A DNA stretch of 10,844 nt from JALZAA01 sp035316005. Its GTDB lineage: Bacteria > Actinomycetota > Acidimicrobiia > IMCC26256 > JACDBD01. Positions within the stretch are counted from its first letter, which is position 1. Each line of letters begins with the position of its first letter. Made by a program: the position numbers and the translations under genes. The notes under the pieces are model-generated. The model searched no databases and had not been told where the DNA came from. It was given only the letters and a program-made list of their open reading frames with translations. The stretch covers positions 1 to 10,844 of the forward strand of contig DATFXK010000165.1 in assembly GCA_035316005.1 (NCBI GenBank). The letters are read 5' to 3'. Of the stretch, positions 1 through 6,718 are shown piece after piece.

Positions 1-417
1 GCCGACGACTACGTGACCAAGCCGTTCGGCATGGACGAGCTTCTCGCGCGGGTGCGGGCCGCACTGCGCCGGAGGGGCCCAGCCGAAGAAGAGGCGGTCG
101 TCCAGACCCGGGACTTCACGATCGATCTCAGTGCGAAGAAGGTGCGGCGCGACGGGGAGGAGGTCCGCCTCACCCCCACCGAGTGGCACCTCGTCGAGGT
201 GCTGGTGCGCAACCGGGGCCGCCTCGTCGGCCAGACACAGCTGCTGCAGGAGGTGTGGGGTCCCCAGTACCACGACGAGACCAACTATCTGCGTGTCTTC
301 ATGGCCCAGGTCCGCCGCAAGCTCGAGCCCGAGCCCGGCCGCCCCCGGTACTTCATCACGGAGCCCGGCATGGGCTACCGCTTCGAGATCGGGCAGGGCG
401 CTCCCGACGCCGGTTGA
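1..417 (+). CDS. kdpE: KdpE-like OmpR-family response regulator, C-terminal part (5' end outside window)
   Basis: The frame is open from base 1 and ends at TGA 415-417, giving the last 138 residues. The first residues, ADDYVTKPFGMDELLAR, are the end of a receiver domain, with the conserved switch lysine K7 in the T-K-P motif. Residues about 35-130 form an OmpR/PhoB winged-helix DNA-binding domain (LTPTEWHLVEVLVRN, then LLQEVWG, then YLRVFMAQVRRKLE and a GYRF wing). The wording TKPFGMDELLAR and the RPRYFITEPGMGYRF ending are closest to KdpE, the regulator that with sensor kinase KdpD controls the high-affinity K+ ATPase KdpFABC. The phospho-acceptor Asp and any kdpD or kdpFABC genes lie upstream and cannot be seen, so another OmpR-type regulator is possible. 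It converges on the DedA gene with a 4-bp gap and no obvious terminator. Confidence 0.82.
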   Translation, partial: ADDYVTKPFGMDELLARVRAALRRRGPAEEEAVVQTRDFTIDLSAKKVRRDGEEVRLTPTEWHLVEVLVRNRGRLVGQTQLLQEVWGPQYHDETNYLRVFMAQVRRKLEPEPGRPRYFITEPGMGYRFEIGQGAPDAG

Positions 418-421
418 GCTC

Positions 422-1120
422 CTAGTCCTCGCTGACGGCCCGATGGAGCTCGGCGGCCTCGGCTTCGGCGTCGGCGGGCGACAGGGCGGCGGCGCTGCGG
501 TTCCGCCGGCGCTCCCGCAGCGCCTCGATCACCGGAGGCAGGATCGACAGCACGATGATGACGGCGATGATCGGCAGCAGGTACTTGTCGACGCTGTTCG
601 CGCCGATCACCTCGCCGAGCATGTAGCCGGCGACCGTCACGCCGACGCCCCAGATGAAACCCCCGACGACGTTGTAGGTCGTGAACGTCCGCCGGCTCAT
701 CTCGCCGACGCCGGCGAGCACGGGTGCGAACGTGCGCACGATTGGCACGAAGCGCGCGAGCAGGACCGTCTTCGGCCCGTGCTTCTCGAAGAACTCCTTC
801 GTGCGATCGACGTACTTCTGCTTGAAGATGCGCGAATCGGGGCGGCGGAAGAGCGGTGGTCCCGCACGACGACCGATCGTGTAACCGACTTGGTCGCCGA
901 TCACCGCGGCGAGGAAGCAACCGAGCGCAATCACCGCGATGTTGAGGTTGCCTTGTGACGCCAGGATGCCGGCGGCGAATAGCAACGAGTCACCGGGCAG
1001 GAAGAACCCGATGAGCAGTCCCGTCTCCGCGAAGATGATGAGGAAGAGCCCGATCGTGGCCCAGGGGCCGAATGATTCGAGGAGATCCCTGGGATCGAGG
1101 CTCAGTGCCGCCAGGAGCAT
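422..1120 (-). CDS. DedA family membrane protein (VTT/SNARE-associated domain)
   Basis: A 232-residue integral membrane protein with the DedA signatures: FFLPGDSLLFAAG near residues 39-51, GDQVGYTIGRRAG near 75-87, and ARFVPIVRTFAPVLAGVGEM near 122-141. Hydrophobic stretches lie at about 20-38, 46-76, 130-145, 150-172 and 180-198. The C-terminus is a charged, Ala/Glu-rich cytoplasmic tail. DedA proteins are inner-membrane proteins linked to lipid-carrier recycling (undecaprenyl phosphate, phosphatidylethanolamine) and membrane homeostasis; the substrate here is unknown. The frame is open upstream to 1249, but the extra residues are not membrane-like or conserved, so I chose the ATG at 1118-1120. 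It has no Shine-Dalgarno sequence, but a TATCGT box lies 8 nt upstream, consistent with leaderless transcription. The gene is divergent from topA. Confidence 0.9.
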   Translation of the reverse strand: MLLAALSLDPRDLLESFGPWATIGLFLIIFAETGLLIGFFLPGDSLLFAAGILASQGNLNIAVIALGCFLAAVIGDQVGYTIGRRAGPPLFRRPDSRIFKQKYVDRTKEFFEKHGPKTVLLARFVPIVRTFAPVLAGVGEMSRRTFTTYNVVGGFIWGVGVTVAGYMLGEVIGANSVDKYLLPIIAVIIVLSILPPVIEALRERRRNRSAAALSPADAEAEAAELHRAVSED

Positions 1121-1272
1121 GGCTCGACACGATAGACAAGTCGGGACCCGGGGAGTGACCCGGGGCAGGCGATCGGGGAATGTTTGACACGGGTACCCGG
1201 TTCGTGGCACCACGGTGAGGCCGACTGCCCCCGGTTGGCCTGTTCGCAACCGCTCCGACGAGGATTTCGCAC
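1121..1272. promoter_or_regulatory. Divergent dedA/topA intergenic region with candidate promoter elements
   Basis: This 152-bp gap must hold the promoters of both genes. On the minus strand, TATCGT (1134 to 1129) ends 8 nt before the dedA ATG, which fits a leaderless -10 box. On the plus strand, TTGACA at 1184-1189 is a perfect -35 hexamer, but no good -10 lies 16-18 nt downstream (GCACCA), so the topA promoter is uncertain. Two direct copies of GACCCGGGG start at 1145 and 1157, a 12-bp period that could be an operator. GGGTACCC at 1191-1198 is a small palindrome next to the -35 box. GAGGA at 1260-1264 is the topA ribosome binding site, 8 nt before its GTG. Confidence 0.35.
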
Positions 1273-4086
1273 GTGCCCAAGCCGCTCGTAATCGTCGAAT
1301 CTCCGGCGAAGGCCCGCACCATCGCGGGCTATCTCGGCGCGGGGTACGTCGTGCAGTCGAGCGTCGGCCACATCCGCGACTTGCCGAGCAACGCGAGCGA
1401 AGTACCGAAGAAGTTCAAGGGCACGGACGCCGGTCGTCTCGGCATCGACGTCGAGAACCAATTCGAGCCGATCTACGTCGTCCCGAAGAAGAAGAAGGAC
1501 GTCGTCAAGGAGCTGAAGGACGCGCTCACCGACGCCAGCGAGCTCTACCTCGCCACCGACGAGGACCGCGAAGGCGAGGCGATCTCGTGGCACGTGCTCG
1601 AGGTGCTCGGCCCGGACGTGCCGGTGCGGCGAATGGTCTTCCACGAGATCACCCGCAACGCCATCGAGGAGGCGATCCAGAACTGGCGTGAGCTCGACAT
1701 GAAGCTGGTCGACGCGCAGGAGAGCCGCCGGATCCTCGACCGACTGGTCGGCTACGAGATGTCGCCCGTCCTCTGGAAGAAGATGATGCCGCGCCTGTCG
1801 GCGGGCCGGGTCCAGAGCGTGGCGACCCGCCTCGTGGTCGAGCGGGAGCGGGCCCGGATGGCGTTCCGGGCCGCCGAGTACTGGGACCTCGAAGGCGAGT
1901 TCGTACCGGCCGGCGACGACGGGGCCACGTTCCCGGCCACCTTGATCGAGCTCGACGGGAGCAAGGTAGCCGGCGGCCGGGACTTCGACCCCGCCACCGG
2001 GCAGGTCGCCGCCGGCGCCCGCGGCGGCGAGCCCGTCGTCCACCTCCAGCAGGGCGAGGCCGAGGCACTGGTCGAGCGGCTCCGGGATGTGGGCTACGAG
2101 GTCTCCTCGGTCGAGTCGAAGGCGTTCACCGAGCGGCCGAAGGCGCCCTTCACGACCTCCACGCTCCAGCAGGAAGCGGGGCGCAAGCTGCGGTTCTCGG
2201 CCGGCCGCACCATGCGCGTTGCCCAGGGCCTGTACGAGCGCGGGTACATCACCTACGCGCGCACGGACTCGACAAACCTGTCCGACCAGGCGATCACCGG
2301 CGCGCGCGAGCAGATCCGCAGCCTGTACGGCGACGAGTACCTCCCCGACGCGCCGCGGACGTACCAGAGCAAGGTGAAGAACGCGCAGGAGGCGCACGAG
2401 GCGATCCGTCCCGCCGGCGAGCGCATGCGCGGCCCCGATGAGGTGCGCGGCGAGCTCGGCACCGACGAGCGCCGTCTGTACCAGCTGGTGTGGATGCGCA
2501 CGCTCGCGTGCCAGATGACCGACGCCCGCGCTCGGCGCGTGTCGGTCCGTCTGTCGGCGACGTCGACCGCGGGGGAAGCCGCCGTGTTCGCGGCGTCGGG
2601 AAAGTCGTACGAGTTCCTCGGGTTCCGGCGCGCGTACGTCGAGGGAGCGGACGATCCCGCCGCCGAGCGCGAGGACGCCGAGTCGCCGATGCCGCCGCTC
2701 GCCGAGGGCGACGCCATTCGCTGCGACGCGCTCGCGGCCGCCGGCCACAGCACGCAGCCACCGGCGCGCTACACCGAGGCCAGCCTCGTGAAGGAGCTCG
2801 AGGAGCGCGGCATCGGTCGCCCGTCCACCTACGCGTCGGTGATCCAGACGATCACGCACGAACGTGGCTACGTGTGGAAGAAGGGCACCGCGCTCGTGCC
2901 GTCGTGGACGGCGTTCGCCAAGCTCCAGCTGATGGAGCGCTACTTCCCGCACCTCGTCGACTACGACTTCACCGCCACGATGGAGGAGGAGCTCGACCTC
3001 ATCGCCAACGGCGAGAGCGAGCCGGAGCACTGGCTGCGCGACTTCTATTTCGGGAACGGCCAGCGGGGCCTCAAGGAGCTCGTCGGCGAGGAGCACCTCG
3101 CCGAGATCGATCCGCGCGAGGTCAACACGATCGAGATCGGGAAGGACGACGACGGCCGCAAGATCAACGTGCGCGTCGGCAAGTTCGGCCCCTACCTCGA
3201 ACGCGAGGACGAGCGGGCGTCGCTCGCCGAGGACATCCCACCCGACGAGCTCACCGTGGACCTCGCCGCCGAGCTGTTGGCGCGCGCGGCCGAGGGCCCG
3301 CAGAAGCTGGGCACGGATCCGGAGACCGGCCTCGAGGTGATCGCCCGCGACGGCCGCTACGGCCCGTACGTGCAGCTCGGCGAGCTCGTCGACGGCGAGG
3401 AGAAGCCGAAGACGGCGTCGCTGCTGTCGTCCATGAGCCTCGACACGATCACGTTCGAGGACGCGCTGAAGCTCTTGCGCCTGCCGAGGGACGTGGGCAC
3501 TGACCCGGAGGGCCACAAGATCACGGCCCACAACGGCCGCTACGGCCCGTACCTGAAGAAGGGGAAGGAGAGCCGAAGCCTCGAGACCGAGGACGAGATC
3601 TTCACGGTCACGCTCGAGCGCGCCCTCGCCCTCTTCGCCCAGCCCAAGCAGCACCGCCGGCGCACGAAGCCGCCCATCGCCGAGCTGGGCGAGCATCCCG
3701 ACACCGGCGCTCCCGTGCGGGTGCTCGACGGGCGGTATGGCCCCTACGTCACCGACGGCTCGCTGAACGCGACGATTCCTCGCGGCACCGACCCGAAGTC
3801 GGTGAACCTCGAGGAGGCGGTCGAGCTCCTGCGCGAGCGGGAGGCCCGCGGCCCGGCCAAGCGCGCCCGGAAGTCGACCAAGAAGAAGTCGACCGGCACG
3901 AAGAAGAAGACGACGGCCAAGAAGAAGGCGGGTGGCACGCGCGCACGTACCGGCGGCGACGGCCGGCGGGCCAAGAAGCCTCCGGCCACCGCGGGGGAGG
4001 TCGTCGCGACCATGGAGGCGCCGCCCGTCGGCGCCGACGACGGGAACGGCCGCAAGGACGCGCCCGTCGCGCCCGATCGGGCGTAG
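1273..4086 (+). CDS. topA: DNA topoisomerase I (type IA) with lysine-rich C-terminal tail
   Basis: This 937-residue enzyme relaxes negative supercoils by a transient 5'-phosphotyrosine single-strand break. The N-terminal TOPRIM domain has the catalytic E9 (VIVESPAKA) and the metal-binding acidic triad D96/D98/E100 in LATDEDREGEAISWH. The active-site tyrosine is Y328 in YITYARTDS, with R330 beside it. After the core come four Topo I C-terminal repeats with GKFGPY or GRYGPY cores near residues 636-641, 694-699, 755-760 and 820-825, instead of the zinc fingers of the E. coli enzyme. The tail (863-902) is a cluster of KKK and R-rich motifs, followed by an Ala/Asp-rich end. This layout is typical of actinobacterial TopA, where the basic tail supports DNA binding and processivity. 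The start is GTG 1273, preceded by GAGGA 8 nt upstream; the conserved N-terminus begins right there. It heads a rightward block ending in holB. Confidence 0.97.
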   Translation: MPKPLVIVESPAKARTIAGYLGAGYVVQSSVGHIRDLPSNASEVPKKFKGTDAGRLGIDVENQFEPIYVVPKKKKDVVKELKDALTDASELYLATDEDREGEAISWHVLEVLGPDVPVRRMVFHEITRNAIEEAIQNWRELDMKLVDAQESRRILDRLVGYEMSPVLWKKMMPRLSAGRVQSVATRLVVERERARMAFRAAEYWDLEGEFVPAGDDGATFPATLIELDGSKVAGGRDFDPATGQVAAGARGGEPVVHLQQGEAEALVERLRDVGYEVSSVESKAFTERPKAPFTTSTLQQEAGRKLRFSAGRTMRVAQGLYERGYITYARTDSTNLSDQAITGAREQIRSLYGDEYLPDAPRTYQSKVKNAQEAHEAIRPAGERMRGPDEVRGELGTDERRLYQLVWMRTLACQMTDARARRVSVRLSATSTAGEAAVFAASGKSYEFLGFRRAYVEGADDPAAEREDAESPMPPLAEGDAIRCDALAAAGHSTQPPARYTEASLVKELEERGIGRPSTYASVIQTITHERGYVWKKGTALVPSWTAFAKLQLMERYFPHLVDYDFTATMEEELDLIANGESEPEHWLRDFYFGNGQRGLKELVGEEHLAEIDPREVNTIEIGKDDDGRKINVRVGKFGPYLEREDERASLAEDIPPDELTVDLAAELLARAAEGPQKLGTDPETGLEVIARDGRYGPYVQLGELVDGEEKPKTASLLSSMSLDTITFEDALKLLRLPRDVGTDPEGHKITAHNGRYGPYLKKGKESRSLETEDEIFTVTLERALALFAQPKQHRRRTKPPIAELGEHPDTGAPVRVLDGRYGPYVTDGSLNATIPRGTDPKSVNLEEAVELLREREARGPAKRARKSTKKKSTGTKKKTTAKKKAGGTRARTGGDGRRAKKPPATAGEVVATMEAPPVGADDGNGRKDAPVAPDRA
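4070..4083. repeat. 14-bp perfect palindrome at the topA stop codon
   Basis: CGCCCGATCGGGCG is its own reverse complement and ends directly before the topA TAG (4084-4086). In RNA it could form a 5-bp GC stem with a GATC loop. There is no T tract after it, so it would be a weak or factor-assisted terminator, or simply the result of GC-rich coding sequence. Confidence 0.3.
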
Positions 4087-4112
4087 GCGGGACCTGTCGG
4101 GGTCGGCGGCGC

Positions 4113-4134
4113 TACACCTAACCTGACCCCCGCA
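4113..4134 (+). promoter_or_regulatory. Candidate promoter giving a near-leaderless MFS transcript
   Basis: The 48-bp gap between topA and the MFS gene contains TACACC (4113-4118) and TAACCT (4119-4124), both TAnnnT-like. TAACCT ends 10 nt before the ATG. No purine-rich Shine-Dalgarno sequence precedes the ATG (the bases are GACCCCCGCA), which favours a very short leader or leaderless start. No convincing -35 is seen. Confidence 0.35.
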
Positions 4135-5547
4135 ATGGCGGATCAGCCGGCACCGTTCATCCCCCCGTCCGCTGAAGAGACCGGCATACCGCCGGCGTTC
4201 TGGCGCGTCTTCGGCACCCGTTCGTTCTTCAAGCTCTGGGTGGCCCAGGTGGTGTCCAGCCTGGGCGACTGGATCGGGATCATCGCGATCCTGGCCATCG
4301 CGGCACGGGTGTCGGGCGGGTCGGGCGCCGCCGTGAGCCTCGTGATGGTCGCCCGGGTCGTGCCGGGGTTCTTCCTGGCGACGGTCGGCGGCGTCATCGT
4401 CGACCGGTTCGACCGCCGCCGCGTCATGATCGCATGCGACTTCGGCCGGGCCGGGCTCCTCGCGCTGCTGCCGTTCGTCGACAGCCTCCTCGGGCTCGTG
4501 CTGATCTCGTTCGCGCTCGAGATCCTGTCGCTGCTCTGGGGACCGGCGAAGGACGCGTCGATCCCCAACCTCGTCGACCAGGAGCACCTGACGTCGGCGA
4601 ACTCCCTCGGGCTCGTCGCCGCCTTCGGGACGTTTCCCCTCGCGTCCGCCTCGTTCGCGGTGCTCGCCGTCGTGGCACAGTGGCTCGGCGGGTTCAGCGT
4701 CTTCTCGTCGCTGGAGCGCGAGTTCGTCGCGTTGTGGGTCGACGGCCTGACGTTCCTCGTGTCCGCGCTGATCATCTGGCGGCTGCCGATCCCGCGGACG
4801 TATGACCGCAAGGGCGAGCGTGTCGACTGGACGGCCACGTTCCGCGACATCGCCGACGGGGTCCGCTTCATCCGGCAGAACCGTGTGATCCGTGGTGTGC
4901 TCATCGGGATCGGGGTCGGGCTCATCGGCGGCGCGGCGATGATCCCGCTCGGCCCGGTGTTCTCGCAGGAGGTCCTCGGTGGCGGGAGCGCCGAGTTCGG
5001 CGTGCTCATGACGGCGCTCGGGGTCGGCGCCGCGCTCGGCGTCGTGACCCTCGTCGCCATCCAAAAGCGGGTGCCGCGCGAGACCGTCTTCGGGTTCGCC
5101 GTCATGGGGAGTGGCGCCGCGCTCATCCTCGCCGCGACGACGTCGAGCCTCGTCCCCGCGGCCCTGCTGATCGTGACCGTCGGCGCTTGCGCCGGTGGCT
5201 CGTACGTCACCGGCTTCACCGTGCTCCAGGAGAACGTGAGCGACGAGCTACGAGGCCGAACGTTCGCCGCGCTCTACACCGTCGTCCGGCTATGCCTCCT
5301 GATCTCGCTGACCATCTCGCCTCTGTGGGCGGACTTCTGGGATCGCGTCTCGGGTGCGATCTTCATCGACCGTGCCGCGGAGATCGGCGGTGTCACGTAC
5401 GCGCTTCCGGGCGTGCGGTTCGCTCTCTGGGGCGGGGGGCTCATCACGTTCTTCGCCGGGTTCGTGTCGTGGCGGGCCGTGCAGCGGGCCCACCGGCGCG
5501 AGGGCGATGCCGTCGCCTCCGGCGCGGTCCCCGAGCCGGGGGGATAG
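4135..5547 (+). CDS. MFS transporter, in frame with tmk and separated by one TAG
   Basis: A 470-residue multi-pass membrane protein of the major facilitator superfamily, resembling the MFS_3/EntS-like exporter group. Residues 1-30 are a cytoplasmic N-terminus; about 10-12 hydrophobic segments follow between residues 32 and 450. A loop 2-3 motif A variant is visible near 85-98 (GGVIVDRFDRRRVM), and ELRGRTFAALYTVVR marks a late loop. A soluble loop, YDRKGERVDWTATFRDIADG, separates the two halves. The substrate cannot be inferred. The gene follows topA by 48 bp, and its TAG (5545-5547) is immediately followed by the tmk ATG in the same reading frame. A purine-rich GGGGGGA near its end serves as the tmk ribosome binding site. 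The close packing with topA and tmk suggests co-expression with replication genes. The N-terminal start fits the transporter family and has no better alternative. Confidence 0.9.
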   Translation: MADQPAPFIPPSAEETGIPPAFWRVFGTRSFFKLWVAQVVSSLGDWIGIIAILAIAARVSGGSGAAVSLVMVARVVPGFFLATVGGVIVDRFDRRRVMIACDFGRAGLLALLPFVDSLLGLVLISFALEILSLLWGPAKDASIPNLVDQEHLTSANSLGLVAAFGTFPLASASFAVLAVVAQWLGGFSVFSSLEREFVALWVDGLTFLVSALIIWRLPIPRTYDRKGERVDWTATFRDIADGVRFIRQNRVIRGVLIGIGVGLIGGAAMIPLGPVFSQEVLGGGSAEFGVLMTALGVGAALGVVTLVAIQKRVPRETVFGFAVMGSGAALILAATTSSLVPAALLIVTVGACAGGSYVTGFTVLQENVSDELRGRTFAALYTVVRLCLLISLTISPLWADFWDRVSGAIFIDRAAEIGGVTYALPGVRFALWGGGLITFFAGFVSWRAVQRAHRREGDAVASGAVPEPGG

Positions 5548-6153
5548 ATGGGCGCGTTCATCGTGCTCGAGGGCGGCGACGCCAGCGGCAAGAGCACCCA
5601 GGCGCAGCTGCTCGTGGAGCGACTGCGCGGGCTCGGACGCGAGGTCGTCGAGACCTTCGAGCCCGGCGCGACGCCGGCCGGCGCCACCATCCGAGCTCTT
5701 CTGCTGGACGGTGACGGCGCCATCGACCCGACGACCGAGGCGCTCCTGCTCGCCGCCGACCGGGCGCAGGAGGTCGCCGACGTCATCCGGCCGGCGCTCG
5801 CGCGCGGCGCCGACGTGGTGAGCGACCGCTACGTCCCGTCGTCGCTGGCGTACCAGGGTGTCGGGCGCGGGCTCGGCGTCGACGAGGTCGACCGCATCAA
5901 CCGCTGGGCGACCGGCGGCCTCGACCCGGATCTCGTCGTCGTGCTCGACGTCGACGACGAGATCGCAGAGTCCCGCCGCGCGGCGCCCGGCGACCGGCTG
6001 GAGCGCGCAGGCGCCGAGTTCCACGCCGCCGTCCGCAACGCCTACCGGAAGCTCGCCGGAGAACGCGGCTGGGTCGTGCTGGACGGCAATGCCGACGCGG
6101 GCACGGTCGCCAACCAGGTTTGGGACGTCGTGCGGGAACGCCTCGGTCTCTAG
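5548..6153 (+). CDS. tmk: Thymidylate (dTMP) kinase
   Basis: A 201-residue cytosolic kinase that converts dTMP to dTDP with ATP, an essential step in dTTP synthesis. The P-loop GGDASGKST is at residues 9-17, in the usual N-terminal position. TFEPGATPAG (36-45) matches the TREPGGTPLG motif of the family but with F in place of R. VSDRYVPSSLAYQG (91-104) is the DRY substrate-binding motif. The LID region near 142-160 (ESRRAAPGDRLE, then FHAAVRNAY) is recognisable. Length is normal for the family. The ATG directly abuts the TAG of the MFS gene and is in frame with it; GGGGGGA at 5538-5544 is a plausible ribosome binding site inside the MFS end, so translation is probably coupled. In many bacteria tmk lies next to holB; here a decayed MFS gene separates them. 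Confidence 0.95.
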   Translation: MGAFIVLEGGDASGKSTQAQLLVERLRGLGREVVETFEPGATPAGATIRALLLDGDGAIDPTTEALLLAADRAQEVADVIRPALARGADVVSDRYVPSSLAYQGVGRGLGVDEVDRINRWATGGLDPDLVVVLDVDDEIAESRRAAPGDRLERAGAEFHAAVRNAYRKLAGERGWVVLDGNADAGTVANQVWDVVRERLGL

Positions 6154-6617
6154 CGCGTCGAGCCCTGCGGAACGGGCGACGCCTGCGGAAGGGCTTCGAT
6201 CGACTCGCGACATTCCCTGGCCTCGCGTCGCAACACGATGAGCAGCGCTGCGCCGACGCCGAACACGAGCAGTACGCCGGCACCGCCGAGGGACGCGTCG
6301 ATGAAGAGCAGGTCGGCGACCGCGCCCCAGAGGAGCGCGCCGACGGGGGTCGCGACGGCCGTCACGAAGATGTAGAGGGACAGGACGTGGTGGCGGTGCG
6401 AGTCCGGCGACGAGGCTGGACCCCGCGAACGCGAGGCCGAACGAGGAGGCGACGATCGCGACCGTGAGCGCGACGTGGTCTGCTCGTACGCGACGAAGCC
6501 CATGCTCAGCCCGACCATCGTCGCCCCGGTGCGGGACAGCAGCGACGCCAGGAGCATCGGCGCCAATCCCGGGACCTGCCGGAAGGCGCTCGCTCGTTTG
6601 TCCCGAGGCTCCGCCAT
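6150..6617 (-). pseudogene. Decayed MFS transporter: frameshift plus large internal deletion
   Basis: The minus-strand frame from ATG 6617 to TAG 6150 encodes 155 residues. Residues 1-47 look like the start of an MFS protein (ASLLSRTGATMVGLSMGFVA is a first membrane helix). The frame then turns into an Arg/Ser/Pro-rich stretch (about 49-77). In that stretch a neighbouring frame reads VALTVAIVASSFGLAFAGSS, a typical second helix, so a frameshift lies near 6472-6480. From about residue 78 the original frame again reads as membrane protein (VLSLYIFVTAVATPVGALLW), which resembles the last two helices of the family. A normal MFS protein has about 400 residues, so roughly 250 central residues are missing, with a junction near 6393-6415. 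Its stop overlaps the tmk stop by 4 bp on the opposite strand. Sequencing error could explain the frameshift but not the deletion. Confidence 0.8.
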
Positions 6618-6705
6618 GCGGCCAGCCCCTTGCCCTCGGACGGACGCCAGTCGACCAAAGAGGTATCGACGCGGCGAGGCCGGCGCTGAAGGGCCAACGG
6701 CGCCG

Positions 6706-6711
6706 TAGATT
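6706..6711 (+). promoter_or_regulatory. Leaderless -10 box for holB
   Basis: TAGATT ends 7 nt before the GTG at 6719, the spacing expected between a -10 box and a transcription start that coincides with the start codon. The bases in between (GACCGTC) hold no Shine-Dalgarno sequence. The -35 region is not recognisable. The stretch 6618-6705 shows no other gene or structure. Confidence 0.5.
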
Positions 6712-6718
6712 GACCGTC

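Noticed and set aside
1102..5064. A 1,320-codon open frame on the minus strand across topA and the MFS gene.
   Set aside because: It is antisense to two clearly recognisable genes and its product is a low-complexity mix of Arg, Asp, Glu, Leu and Val, typical of shadow frames in high-GC DNA.
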